In this document: positions 1-6,623 of the stretch, in pieces
Layout of the letters: each line of letters begins with the position of its first letter
Numbering within the stretch: the stretch's first letter is position 1
Source of the DNA: Firmicutes bacterium CAG:646
GTDB taxonomy: Bacteria; Bacillota; Clostridia; Lachnospirales; Lachnospiraceae
Length of the DNA stretch: 31,282 nucleotides
NCBI GenBank assembly: GCA_000432335.1
Contig: HF995386.1
Span: 47,468 to 78,749, forward strand
Direction of reading: 5' to 3'
Made by a program: the position numbers and the translations under genes
Notes under the pieces: generated by a model
Seen by the model: the letters and a program-made list of their open reading frames with translations, nothing else
What the model was told of the DNA's origin: nothing
Database searches by the model: none

Positions 1-188
1 TCATGAACGCCGATATGTAAGGCAAGATTCTGGTAAATACATGATTGGGAAGGGCTGATAATATGGGCGAGACAAACCTCTCTGCCGGGGACCCGCACCC
101 GCGTCATACGCAGTCGTTTTCCTTTTAAATCTTCATAGTCGCAGTGGAAAATTCTTTCCAGCAGCTCTTCTTTTGTTATCTGCTCCAT
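1..188 (-). CDS. BMC shell protein, EutS/PduU-like (partial, 3' end outside window)
   Basis: The first 62 codons of a gene that runs off the left edge, with no stop in the visible part. After about 30 charged residues the frame reads VPGREVCLAHIISPS and then IYQNLALHIGV. This lines up with the start of the neighbouring EutS/PduU-like protein (VAGKEITFAHVMGSP, then IYQKLGLNPQV). I therefore read it as a second, paralogous permuted-BMC-domain shell protein of a bacterial microcompartment. It begins 11 nt after the stop of the upstream shell gene, so the two are almost certainly co-transcribed from the promoter at 629-657. The longer N-terminal extension sets it apart from its neighbour. The enzymes that would name the compartment (ethanolamine, choline, propanediol, fucose) lie outside the window, so the substrate is unknown. 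Confidence 0.7.
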   Translation of the reverse strand, partial: MEQITKEELLERIFHCDYEDLKGKRLRMTRVRVPGREVCLAHIISPSQSCIYQNLALHIGVH

Positions 189-199
189 GATATAATTTC

Positions 200-565
200 C
201 TATCTTTTCGTGATATTGCAGACTACATATCCAAGAGAATCCCGAAAATAATCCACCACTTCGGTCATGGCGGACATTACGTCAGAGATGTCTCCGGTAA
301 TGATCAGTGTGCCAGTAAAACGGTCGGCAAATCCCAGATAAATATTTCCGCTTTTTACGGCGATATCGGAGGCGATTACGGCGGATTCCGGGGGAGTCAT
401 GTTCATAATCCCAATAGCGGAAGAACGATAGTCTACCTGAGGATTCAGCCCTAATTTCTGATAAATAATAGGAGCGGGACTTCCCATCACATGGGCGAAA
501 GTGATCTCTTTTCCGGCGACAGTTTCCTGTACAATTCTTATTTGCTCTTCATGAGAATTTGTCAT
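200..565 (-). CDS. eutS: BMC shell protein, EutS/PduU family
   Basis: A 121-residue protein with the EutS/PduU signature: an early AGKEITFAHVMGSP segment, the central AIGIMNMTPPESAVIASDIA stretch, GFADRFTGTLIITGD, and a C-terminal CNITKR like the CDMTKS end of known EutS. Such proteins form circularly permuted BMC hexamers in the shell of ethanolamine or diol-degrading microcompartments. I chose the ATG at 565 because AAGAGGA (574-580) sits 8 nt upstream and the length then matches the family (about 111-120). A start at 619 would lie only about 3 nt from the predicted transcription start. It is the first gene of a leftward operon. The symbol reflects the family; pduU is equally possible without the operon's enzymes. 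Confidence 0.87.
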   Translation of the reverse strand: MTNSHEEQIRIVQETVAGKEITFAHVMGSPAPIIYQKLGLNPQVDYRSSAIGIMNMTPPESAVIASDIAVKSGNIYLGFADRFTGTLIITGDISDVMSAMTEVVDYFRDSLGYVVCNITKR

Positions 566-628
566 TCTGATAGTCCTCTTTTCTGGATATTCTAAATTTT
601 TTTTCGTATAAAACCTCATTTTAAGAAA

Positions 629-657
629 ATCATACTATTAGAAAAAATTTCTGTCAA
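629..657 (-). promoter_or_regulatory. sigma-A promoter of the microcompartment operon
   Basis: Read on the minus strand: -35 TTGACA (652-657), a 17-bp spacer, then -10 TATGAT (629-634). Transcription would begin near 622, giving a leader of about 57 nt before the shell gene at 565. This is one of the best promoters in the window and makes this the 5' end of the microcompartment operon. Confidence 0.8.
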
Positions 658-719
658 GTTAAGAATCTGCGATAAAAGGGCAAAAAAATACGGGGCAATG
701 GGAAGATTTCAAGGATTTT

Positions 720-734
720 TGTGATGATGTCACA
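720..734. promoter_or_regulatory. Crp/Fnr-type inverted repeat TGTGA-N5-TCACA
   Basis: A perfect 5-bp inverted repeat, TGTGA (720-724) and TCACA (730-734). It resembles Crp/Fnr-family half-sites but has a 5-bp rather than the usual 6-bp spacer. Its centre (727) is about 41 bp upstream of the start point predicted from the -10 at 756-761, the classic position for an activator replacing a weak -35. The regulator is not in the window. Confidence 0.4.
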
Positions 735-755
735 GAAAAATTATTTTGATTCTGT

Positions 756-761
756 TATGAT
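756..761 (+). promoter_or_regulatory. -10 element of the rhodanese/CoA-disulfide reductase operon
   Basis: TATGAT at 756-761, in the context TTATGATAAAAT, lies 31 bp before the rhodanese ATG. No recognisable -35 is present at 733-738, which fits activator dependence via the inverted repeat at 720-734. Confidence 0.5.
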
Positions 762-791
762 AAAATCAGAAAACAAAGGAGGAGTCAAGAA

Positions 792-1112
792 ATGGGATTT
801 TTTGATTTGTTTAAAAAGACGGATATCAATGAGGGCGTTGTTGCATATAAGAATACGAAAAATGCAGTGCTTCTGGATGTGAGAAGCGCAGAAGAATATG
901 CGCAGGGACATATTCCAGGCAGCAGAAATATAGATGTACAGAGTATTAAAAAGGCAAAAAGTGTGATCACGGATCTGCAAACGCCGTTGTTTGTATATTG
1001 CCATAGCGGAGCGCGAAGCAGCAGCGCCGTTTCTGTATTGAAAAGTATGGGGTATACCAATGTGAATAATATTGGGGGAATTATGGGATATGCAGGAAAG
1101 ACAGTGAGGTGA
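792..1112 (+). CDS. Single-domain rhodanese sulfurtransferase
   Basis: A 106-residue cytoplasmic protein made of one rhodanese domain. The features are LLDVRSAEEYAQGHIPGS near residues 27-44, the active-site loop CHSGARSS with the persulfide-forming cysteine at residue 70, and the C-terminal GGIMGYAGKTVR. Single-domain rhodaneses shuttle sulfane sulfur as a cysteine persulfide; the physiological donor and acceptor cannot be read from sequence. AAAGGAGGAG lies just before the ATG. The next gene starts at or just after this stop codon (1110-1112), so translation is probably coupled. The partner carries its own rhodanese domain, pointing to a joint role in persulfide or CoA-persulfide handling. 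Confidence 0.9.
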   Translation: MGFFDLFKKTDINEGVVAYKNTKNAVLLDVRSAEEYAQGHIPGSRNIDVQSIKKAKSVITDLQTPLFVYCHSGARSSSAVSVLKSMGYTNVNNIGGIMGYAGKTVR

Positions 1113-1117
1113 AAAGG

Positions 1118-2809
1118 ATGAAGGTGATTATTGTAGGCGGTGTGGCAGGCGGCGCGTCTGCCGCTGCGAGGATAAGAAGATTGGATGAAAATGCGGAAAT
1201 TCTTGTGTTTGAGCGCTCCGGTTATGTATCTTACGCAAATTGTGGACTGCCGTATTATATTGGAGGTGTGATCACCGATCGGGAAAAACTGACGTTGCAA
1301 ACACCGGAAAGCTTTTATAAAAGATTTCAGATTCAAGTGAAGGTACACCATGAAGTGACTGCGCTGCATCCGGAGCGAAAGACGGTGACTGTAAAAAATC
1401 TGGAGACAGGCGAAGAATTTGAAGAATCTTATGATAAATTGCTGCTTTCTCCGGGCGCAAAACCGTCCTTGCCGAAGCTTTCAGGAATTGCCAGTGAGAG
1501 AATCTTTTCGCTGAGAACGGTAGAAGATACGCTGAAGATTCAAAAATTTATAGAAGAACAAAAACCGGAGACGGCAGTGATCGCCGGCGGTGGATTTATT
1601 GGATTGGAAATGGCGGAAAATCTTCAGAAAATAGGCATTTCCGTAACAATGCTGCAAAGACCGAAACAGGTGCTGCCCCCTCTGGATGGGGATATGGCGT
1701 CTCAGCTTCACGGAGTACTGCGGAGCAAAGGGATTCAGCTGAAATTAGGAAGTTCCGTAGCAGGATTTCAGACAGAAGGCGATACGGTAGTGACATTTTT
1801 GGAAAATGAAAAGCCGCTGAAGTCCCAGATGGTCATTCTGGCAATCGGCGTTACTCCTGAGACAACCCTTGCCAGAGAAGCGGGATTGGAGCTGGGAATC
1901 AAGGGAAGTATTGTGGTAAATGAGCGAATGGAAACGTCGGAGCCGGATATTTATGCGGTGGGAGATGCAGTTCAGGTGAAACACCGAGTAACCGGACAAC
2001 AGGCGGTCATTTCACTGGCAGGACCGGCAAATAAACAGGGAAGAATCGCAGGTGATAATATCTGCGGAGGAAACAGTGTGTATCGAGGTTCTCAGGGATC
2101 TTCAGTCATTAAATTGTTTGATATCACCGCCGCAGCTACGGGAATCAATGAGAAAGCTGCCCGGGAAGCCGGCATAGAATATGATAAAGTAGTACTTTCC
2201 CCGGTTTCTCATGCGTCTTATTATCCCGATGGAAAAGCCATGACCATGAAAGTGATTTTTGAGAAAAAATCTCTCAAAATACTGGGAGCTCAGATTGTAG
2301 GCTATGAGGGAGTGGATAAGCGCATCGATGTATTGGCAACTGCTATCTATGCAGGGCTGAAAGCAACAGATCTGAAGGATCTGGATCTTGCCTATGCGCC
2401 GCCGTATTCTTCAGCAAAAGATCCGGTGAATATGGCAGGATTTATGATTGAGAATCTGGCAGAAGGCAGGGTGAAACAGTTTCATTGGGACCAGGTGGAG
2501 GAGCTTCCACGGGATGGAAGCGTGATTCTTTTGGATACCCGTACTCCGGGAGAATATGAGAGAGGACATGCAGAAGGATTTGTGAATATTCCGGTGGATG
2601 AGCTGAGAGACTGGTTGCGTGAACTGGAAAAAGGAAAACCTGTGTATGTGATGTGTCAGAGTGGCCTGAGAAGTTATATTGCCAGCAGGATTCTTGTACA
2701 AAATGGTTGGGAATGTTATAATTTTTCTGGAGGATATCGGTTTTACCAGATGGTAACAGAAGATCGGATAGCAGGAGTGACGTGCTATTCCTGCGGAATC
2801 GAAAAATGA
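1118..2809 (+). CDS. CoA-disulfide/persulfide reductase with C-terminal rhodanese domain
   Basis: A 563-residue FAD enzyme. The N-terminus has the dinucleotide fold (VGGVAGGASAAAR, residues 6-18) and the single active cysteine of CoA-disulfide reductases in SYANCGLPYYIGG (Cys42). A second nucleotide-binding motif for NAD(P)H follows (AGGGFIGLEMAE), then the family dimerisation domain. From about residue 455 a rhodanese domain follows (LLDTRTPGEYERGHAEG), with active-site CQSGLRS (Cys513). Known CoADR-Rhd/Npsr proteins reduce CoA persulfide, polysulfide or CoA disulfide with NAD(P)H. ATG 1118 is chosen because GAGGTG lies 6 nt upstream; GTG at 1109 in the same frame is the alternative. An unusual Cys-X2-Cys pair (CYSCG) sits four residues before the end. 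The gene follows the rhodanese without a gap. Confidence 0.92.
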   Translation: MKVIIVGGVAGGASAAARIRRLDENAEILVFERSGYVSYANCGLPYYIGGVITDREKLTLQTPESFYKRFQIQVKVHHEVTALHPERKTVTVKNLETGEEFEESYDKLLLSPGAKPSLPKLSGIASERIFSLRTVEDTLKIQKFIEEQKPETAVIAGGGFIGLEMAENLQKIGISVTMLQRPKQVLPPLDGDMASQLHGVLRSKGIQLKLGSSVAGFQTEGDTVVTFLENEKPLKSQMVILAIGVTPETTLAREAGLELGIKGSIVVNERMETSEPDIYAVGDAVQVKHRVTGQQAVISLAGPANKQGRIAGDNICGGNSVYRGSQGSSVIKLFDITAAATGINEKAAREAGIEYDKVVLSPVSHASYYPDGKAMTMKVIFEKKSLKILGAQIVGYEGVDKRIDVLATAIYAGLKATDLKDLDLAYAPPYSSAKDPVNMAGFMIENLAEGRVKQFHWDQVEELPRDGSVILLDTRTPGEYERGHAEGFVNIPVDELRDWLRELEKGKPVYVMCQSGLRSYIASRILVQNGWECYNFSGGYRFYQMVTEDRIAGVTCYSCGIEK

Positions 2810-2826
2810 GAGAGAGGTGTAGGAAA

Positions 2827-3573
2827 ATGAGATTAAAAGACAAAGTTGCGATTATCACGGGAGGCAGCAGAGGGATTGGATACGCCACTGCAAAGGCATT
2901 TTTGAAAGAAGGGGCAAAAGTAATCATCACGGCCAGTCGGGAACAGACAGCGAAAGAGGCAGAAGAAAAATTGAGAGCGCTTTATCCCGAGGGAAGTGTG
3001 GAAGGAATTTATCCTGATCTTGGCTGCTTTGATTGTGTAAGAGGAGCGTTTGCTGAGATTGCAGAAAAATATGGAAGAATTGATATTGTGGTAAATAATG
3101 CGGGAATGTCAGACAGTACGCCATTTTCCGATTACACAGAGGAGACCTTTGAGAAGGTTATGGAGTTAAATGTAAACGGCATATTTAACAGCTGCAAGGG
3201 TGCGGCAGAACAGATGGTAAAGCAGGGAAGCGGCGTGATTCTTAATACTTCTTCCATGGTAAGTATTTACGGTCAGCCCAGCGGGGTTGCCTATCCTACC
3301 TCAAAATTTGCAGTAAATGGAATGACTATTTCCCTTGCCCGGGAATTAGGCCCCAGGGGGATTCGGGTAAATGCGGTAGCGCCCGGTATTACCGAGACAG
3401 ATATGATGCGGGCCGTTCCAAAAGAAATTATTGAGCCTATGATCGCGCAGATTCCTCTTCGGCGTTTAGGTCAGCCGGAAGATATTGCCAATGCATTTGT
3501 TTTCTTGGCTTCGGAAGAGGCTTCTTACATCACCGGAGTGGTGCTCAGCGTAGATGGAATGGCACGCACCTGA
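2827..3573 (+). CDS. Short-chain dehydrogenase/reductase (FabG/BaiA-like)
   Basis: A 248-residue classical SDR. The cofactor motif is TGGSRGIG (11-18), followed by NNAG (90-93), the catalytic Asn115, Ser143 and Tyr156-x3-Lys160 (YPTSK), and a C-terminal SVDG. Arg38 right after the second beta strand (TASR) suggests NADP(H). These enzymes interconvert alcohols and ketones; the substrate is not determined. General similarity to 3-oxoacyl-ACP reductase is clear. The ALYPEGSVEGIYPDL stretch and the SVDGMART ending also recall the BaiA hydroxysteroid dehydrogenases of bile-acid-transforming clostridia. ATG 2827 has AGAGGTG 7 nt upstream. It follows the CoA-disulfide reductase by 17 nt and is probably in the same transcript, although a functional link is not obvious. 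Confidence 0.88.
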   Translation: MRLKDKVAIITGGSRGIGYATAKAFLKEGAKVIITASREQTAKEAEEKLRALYPEGSVEGIYPDLGCFDCVRGAFAEIAEKYGRIDIVVNNAGMSDSTPFSDYTEETFEKVMELNVNGIFNSCKGAAEQMVKQGSGVILNTSSMVSIYGQPSGVAYPTSKFAVNGMTISLARELGPRGIRVNAVAPGITETDMMRAVPKEIIEPMIAQIPLRRLGQPEDIANAFVFLASEEASYITGVVLSVDGMART

Positions 3574-3578
3574 ACCAT

Positions 3579-3685
3579 TATTTGGAGTATTTATACATTT
3601 TTAGCGAATTTGTCGAGCACATCTTTGAAACTTCAGGCTCAAAGTGAGCGCAGATTGAGCGTAAAATGTATAAATACTCCAAATA
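3579..3685. repeat. Long inverted repeat between convergent genes
   Basis: Two arms of about 22 bp (3579-3600 and 3664-3685) are perfect reverse complements, starting TATTTGGAGTATTTA on the left and ending TAAATACTCCAAATA on the right. They enclose 63 bp containing a smaller hairpin GCTCA-aag-TGAGC and a direct repeat of TGAGCG. It fills the gap between the converging dehydrogenase and flavoprotein genes and may act as a bidirectional terminator, but it lacks a clean T-tract and the loop is long. No target duplication was found. Confidence 0.6.
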
Positions 3686-3710
3686 TGTCCTTCAAGCTAC
3701 AGGCTGGCGG

Positions 3711-5075
3711 TTATTGCGTGATGTGGCGTGCCACATATACGCCGCTGGCGGAGGCGTGTGACAGGGAGTGGGTAACGCCGCTTCCGTCTCCGATAATATA
3801 CAGTCCTTTGTATTTGCTTTCCAGATTTTCGTCAATGTCTACTTCCATATTGTAGAATTTTACCTCAACGCCGTAGAGCAGGGTGTCGTCATTGGCTGTT
3901 CCCGGAGCAATTTTATCCAGTGCGTAGATCATTTCCATAATTCCGTCCAGAATTCTCTTGGGAAGTACCAGACTGAGATCCCCGGGGGTGGCAGAAAGCG
4001 TTGGCGTTACCAGCCCTTCCTGGATTCTTTTTTCAGTGCTTCGTCTTCCGCGGACAAGATCGCCAAACCGTTGTACGATTACGCCGCCGCCCAGCATATT
4101 TGACAGGCGGGCAATACTTTCTCCGTATCCATTACTGTCCTTGAAAGGTTCTGAGAAGTGTTTTGCCACCAGAAGAGCAAAGTTTGTATTTTCTGTCTGT
4201 TTTTCTGGATCTTCATAGCTATGTCCATTGGCAGTAACGATGCCGTTGGTATTTTCATTTACCACGATACCATAAGGATTCATACAGAAGGTACGAACAT
4301 TATCCTCAAATTTCTCCGTACGGTATACGATTTTACTTTCATATAATTCATCAGTAAGATGAGAAAAAATCACAGCAGGGAGTTCCACACGAACGCCGAT
4401 ATCCACCCGATTGGATTTGGTGGGGATATCCAGTTCCTTACATACGGATTCCATCCATTTGCTGCCGCTTCGTCCTACAGAAACGATACATTTTTCACAG
4501 TCAGCGGACAGATTCTTGCCTATGATTCGATAACCATTTTCTAATACTTCTATTTTTTCCACTGGTGTATCAAAGTGAAATTCTACTTTATTTTTCAGTT
4601 CATTATACAGATTTTCCAGAACTACATAGTTAATATCGGTTCCCAGATGGCGTACAGAAGCATTGAGCAGCTTCAGTTTATTCTGGATACACAGTTTCTT
4701 AAATTTGGTTCCGGCGGTGGAGTACAGTTTGGTTCCTTCTCCTCCGTGAGCGAGGTTGATCTCATCTACATATTTCATCAGGTCGATGGCCTGCTGTTTT
4801 CCAATATGTTCAAAGAGTGTTCCACCAAAGTCATTGGTGATATTATATTTTCCATCAGAAAAAGCGCCGGCTCCCCCAAAGCCACTCATAATTGCGCAGG
4901 TTTTACAGTTAATACAACTTTTTATCTTGTCTCCATCGATGGGACAGCGTCTCTTTTCTAGAGGATTTCCTGATTCGAAAACTCCGATTTTCAGAGAAGG
5001 ATTCTGCCTGATCAGCTCATAGGCAGAAAAAATCCCTCCCGGTCCAGCCCCCACAATAATTACATCATATCGCAT
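3711..5075 (-). CDS. COG2509-type FAD-dependent dehydrogenase
   Basis: A 454-residue soluble flavoprotein. The N-terminal Rossmann motif is DVIIVGAGPGGIFSAYEL (4-21) and the C-terminal FAD signature is GLYIIGDGSGVTHSLSHASASG. A conserved cysteine cluster follows the first fold (RRCP, then CINCKTCAIMSGFGGAGAFSDGK), typical of this widespread but poorly characterised NAD(P)/FAD family. The reaction is unknown; the cysteines could be redox-active or bind a metal. A GGGAGAG ribosome site precedes the ATG. It has its own consensus promoter (5171-5200), but a strong terminator hairpin (5097-5148) lies between that promoter and the start codon, so expression may be attenuated. Upstream lies the polyamine operon on the same strand. 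Confidence 0.85.
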   Translation of the reverse strand: MRYDVIIVGAGPGGIFSAYELIRQNPSLKIGVFESGNPLEKRRCPIDGDKIKSCINCKTCAIMSGFGGAGAFSDGKYNITNDFGGTLFEHIGKQQAIDLMKYVDEINLAHGGEGTKLYSTAGTKFKKLCIQNKLKLLNASVRHLGTDINYVVLENLYNELKNKVEFHFDTPVEKIEVLENGYRIIGKNLSADCEKCIVSVGRSGSKWMESVCKELDIPTKSNRVDIGVRVELPAVIFSHLTDELYESKIVYRTEKFEDNVRTFCMNPYGIVVNENTNGIVTANGHSYEDPEKQTENTNFALLVAKHFSEPFKDSNGYGESIARLSNMLGGGVIVQRFGDLVRGRRSTEKRIQEGLVTPTLSATPGDLSLVLPKRILDGIMEMIYALDKIAPGTANDDTLLYGVEVKFYNMEVDIDENLESKYKGLYIIGDGSGVTHSLSHASASGVYVARHITQ

Positions 5076-5096
5076 AGTTTTGCTCTCCCTTCCCGT

Positions 5097-5148
5097 AAAA
5101 AGAGCTGACGCAATAAACTTTTTGATAAATAGCTTATTGTGACAGCTC
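5097..5148 (-). terminator. Intrinsic terminator within the flavoprotein leader
   Basis: Stem arms GAGCTGACGCAATAA (5102-5116) and TTATTGTGACAGCTC (5134-5148) pair over 15 positions, with one mismatch and one wobble, around a 17-nt loop. On the minus strand it is followed by TTTTT (5097-5101). It lies downstream of the promoter at 5171-5200 and 22 nt before the flavoprotein ATG. It could end the polyamine operon, attenuate the flavoprotein gene, or both. Confidence 0.75.
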
Positions 5149-5170
5149 GCTGTTTTTTATCATCTGTTTT

Positions 5171-5200
5171 ATTATAGCTGGTGAAAAGAAATACTGTCAA
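5171..5200 (-). promoter_or_regulatory. Consensus sigma-A promoter of the COG2509 gene
   Basis: On the minus strand: TTGACA (5195-5200), 18-bp spacer, TATAAT (5171-5176). Both boxes are perfect. The predicted start near 5164 gives a leader of about 88 nt that contains the terminator hairpin 5097-5148. In the nascent RNA, GATAAA and UUUAUC segments could form an alternative hairpin overlapping the terminator's 5' arm. Confidence 0.85.
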
Positions 5201-5237
5201 GGGGAGGTTTCCCTGTCGGAGTATTATTTCCTTACTG

Positions 5238-6602
5238 TTACTTTTCCTTCTTTGGGTGAAATCCATGCAGCCAGTCGGATTTCAGGTAAAAGAGCAGGAA
5301 AACAATGGAACTCAGGGTCCAGGTGATAGGGTACGCCCAAAAAATTAACTCGATAGATGGAATAATCCGGACAGCTACAGTGATGTAGGTGACTCGGATT
5401 ATACACCAGCAGACCATCATAACAAACATGGGGATGATGGATTTTCCGGCTCCCCGCAAAAGACCGGCAATGCAGTGGGAAAAGGCTAACAGAAAATAGA
5501 ACAGAGTGACCGTTCTTGCCTGTCGGACGCCAAATGCCACTACCTCCGGATCGCTGTTGAAGGCGGCGATCAGTACCGGAGCTGCGATGTAAATGATGAT
5601 TCCAATAAGTTCTGCCATAATCAGGCTGCAGGTAATACCGAACCGCGCGCCTTTTTTTGCCCGGTCGTATTTTTTTGCTCCCAGATTCTGGCTGATAAAG
5701 GTAGTCAGGGACATGGAGAAGCAGGTGATAGGAAGAAAGCCAAAACCTTCTACCTTGGAATAAGAACCGCATCCTGCCACAGCCATTTTTCCAAAGCTGT
5801 TGATATTGGACTGAACCACCACATTAGCCAGAGAAATGATGGAATTCTGGACGCCGGCGGGAAGACCGTTGGAAATAATCTGTCGCAGCATATAGGGGTT
5901 CAGCTGGATTTTCCTTATGTATACCCGATATTCTTCAGGACTTTTTCTGGTTAGCCGATAAAAACATAAGAAGGCGCTGACAAACTGAGAAATAATGGTT
6001 GCCGTAGCGGCGGAACCTACGCCCATATGAAAAACGCCTACAAATAAAAGATCCAGTCCCACATTTACCATGGAGGAAAAGATCAGATAGTACAGAGGGT
6101 GTTTACTGTCTCCCACCGACTGCATGATTCCCACAAAATTATTGTAGAGGACGAAAGCCACGGAACCGAGAAAATAAATGCGGAAATATCGGATGGAGTT
6201 GGGAAGTACGTCTGCCGGAGTTTTCATGAGAAGAAGAATCCGGGGCGCAAGTATCAGTCCCAGTATCGTCAGGAGGATTCCTGAGATCAATCCGAAGCCA
6301 ATCGTAGTGTGGATGGCTTTCTGAAGTTCATTTTTTTGCCGTGCGCCGTAATATCTGGCAATGACGACTCCTGCGCCGATGGAAATTCCATTAAAAAATC
6401 CTACCAAAAGGAAGATAAGACTTCCGGAAGAACTGACGGCGGCAAGGGCGTTACTTCCAAGAAAATTTCCCACGATAAGGGAGTCGGCGGTGTTATAGAG
6501 CTGCTGAAAGAGATTACCAAGAAAGAGAGGAAAGGCAAAAGCAGTCATGCGTTTCCAGATGGGTCCCTCTGTCAGCAATGTTTTTGAGGATGTGTTACTC
6601 AT
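5238..6602 (-). CDS. MATE-family multidrug/polyamine-type efflux protein
   Basis: A 454-residue integral membrane protein with the multi-helix pattern of MATE antiporters. It begins with the typical GPIWKRMTAFAFPLFLGNLFQQLYNTADSLIVG and repeats the same pattern in the second half (NGLPAGVQNSIISLANVVVQSNINSFG). MATE proteins couple Na+ or H+ influx to export of cationic compounds. It is the last gene of the polyamine operon, 21 nt after the decarboxylase, with GAGGT upstream of the ATG. Export of a polyamine or agmatine is therefore a reasonable inference from position, though the family is broad and substrate cannot be read from sequence. Confidence 0.9.
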   Translation of the reverse strand: MSNTSSKTLLTEGPIWKRMTAFAFPLFLGNLFQQLYNTADSLIVGNFLGSNALAAVSSSGSLIFLLVGFFNGISIGAGVVIARYYGARQKNELQKAIHTTIGFGLISGILLTILGLILAPRILLLMKTPADVLPNSIRYFRIYFLGSVAFVLYNNFVGIMQSVGDSKHPLYYLIFSSMVNVGLDLLFVGVFHMGVGSAATATIISQFVSAFLCFYRLTRKSPEEYRVYIRKIQLNPYMLRQIISNGLPAGVQNSIISLANVVVQSNINSFGKMAVAGCGSYSKVEGFGFLPITCFSMSLTTFISQNLGAKKYDRAKKGARFGITCSLIMAELIGIIIYIAAPVLIAAFNSDPEVVAFGVRQARTVTLFYFLLAFSHCIAGLLRGAGKSIIPMFVMMVCWCIIRVTYITVAVRIIPSIELIFWAYPITWTLSSIVFLLFYLKSDWLHGFHPKKEK

Positions 6603-6623
6603 AAAAAGACCTCGCTTTTCTAT

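Noticed and set aside
785..1369. Long antisense open frames opposite the rhodanese and other genes
   Set aside because: They lie opposite strongly supported genes, lack ribosome sites and show no recognisable domain.
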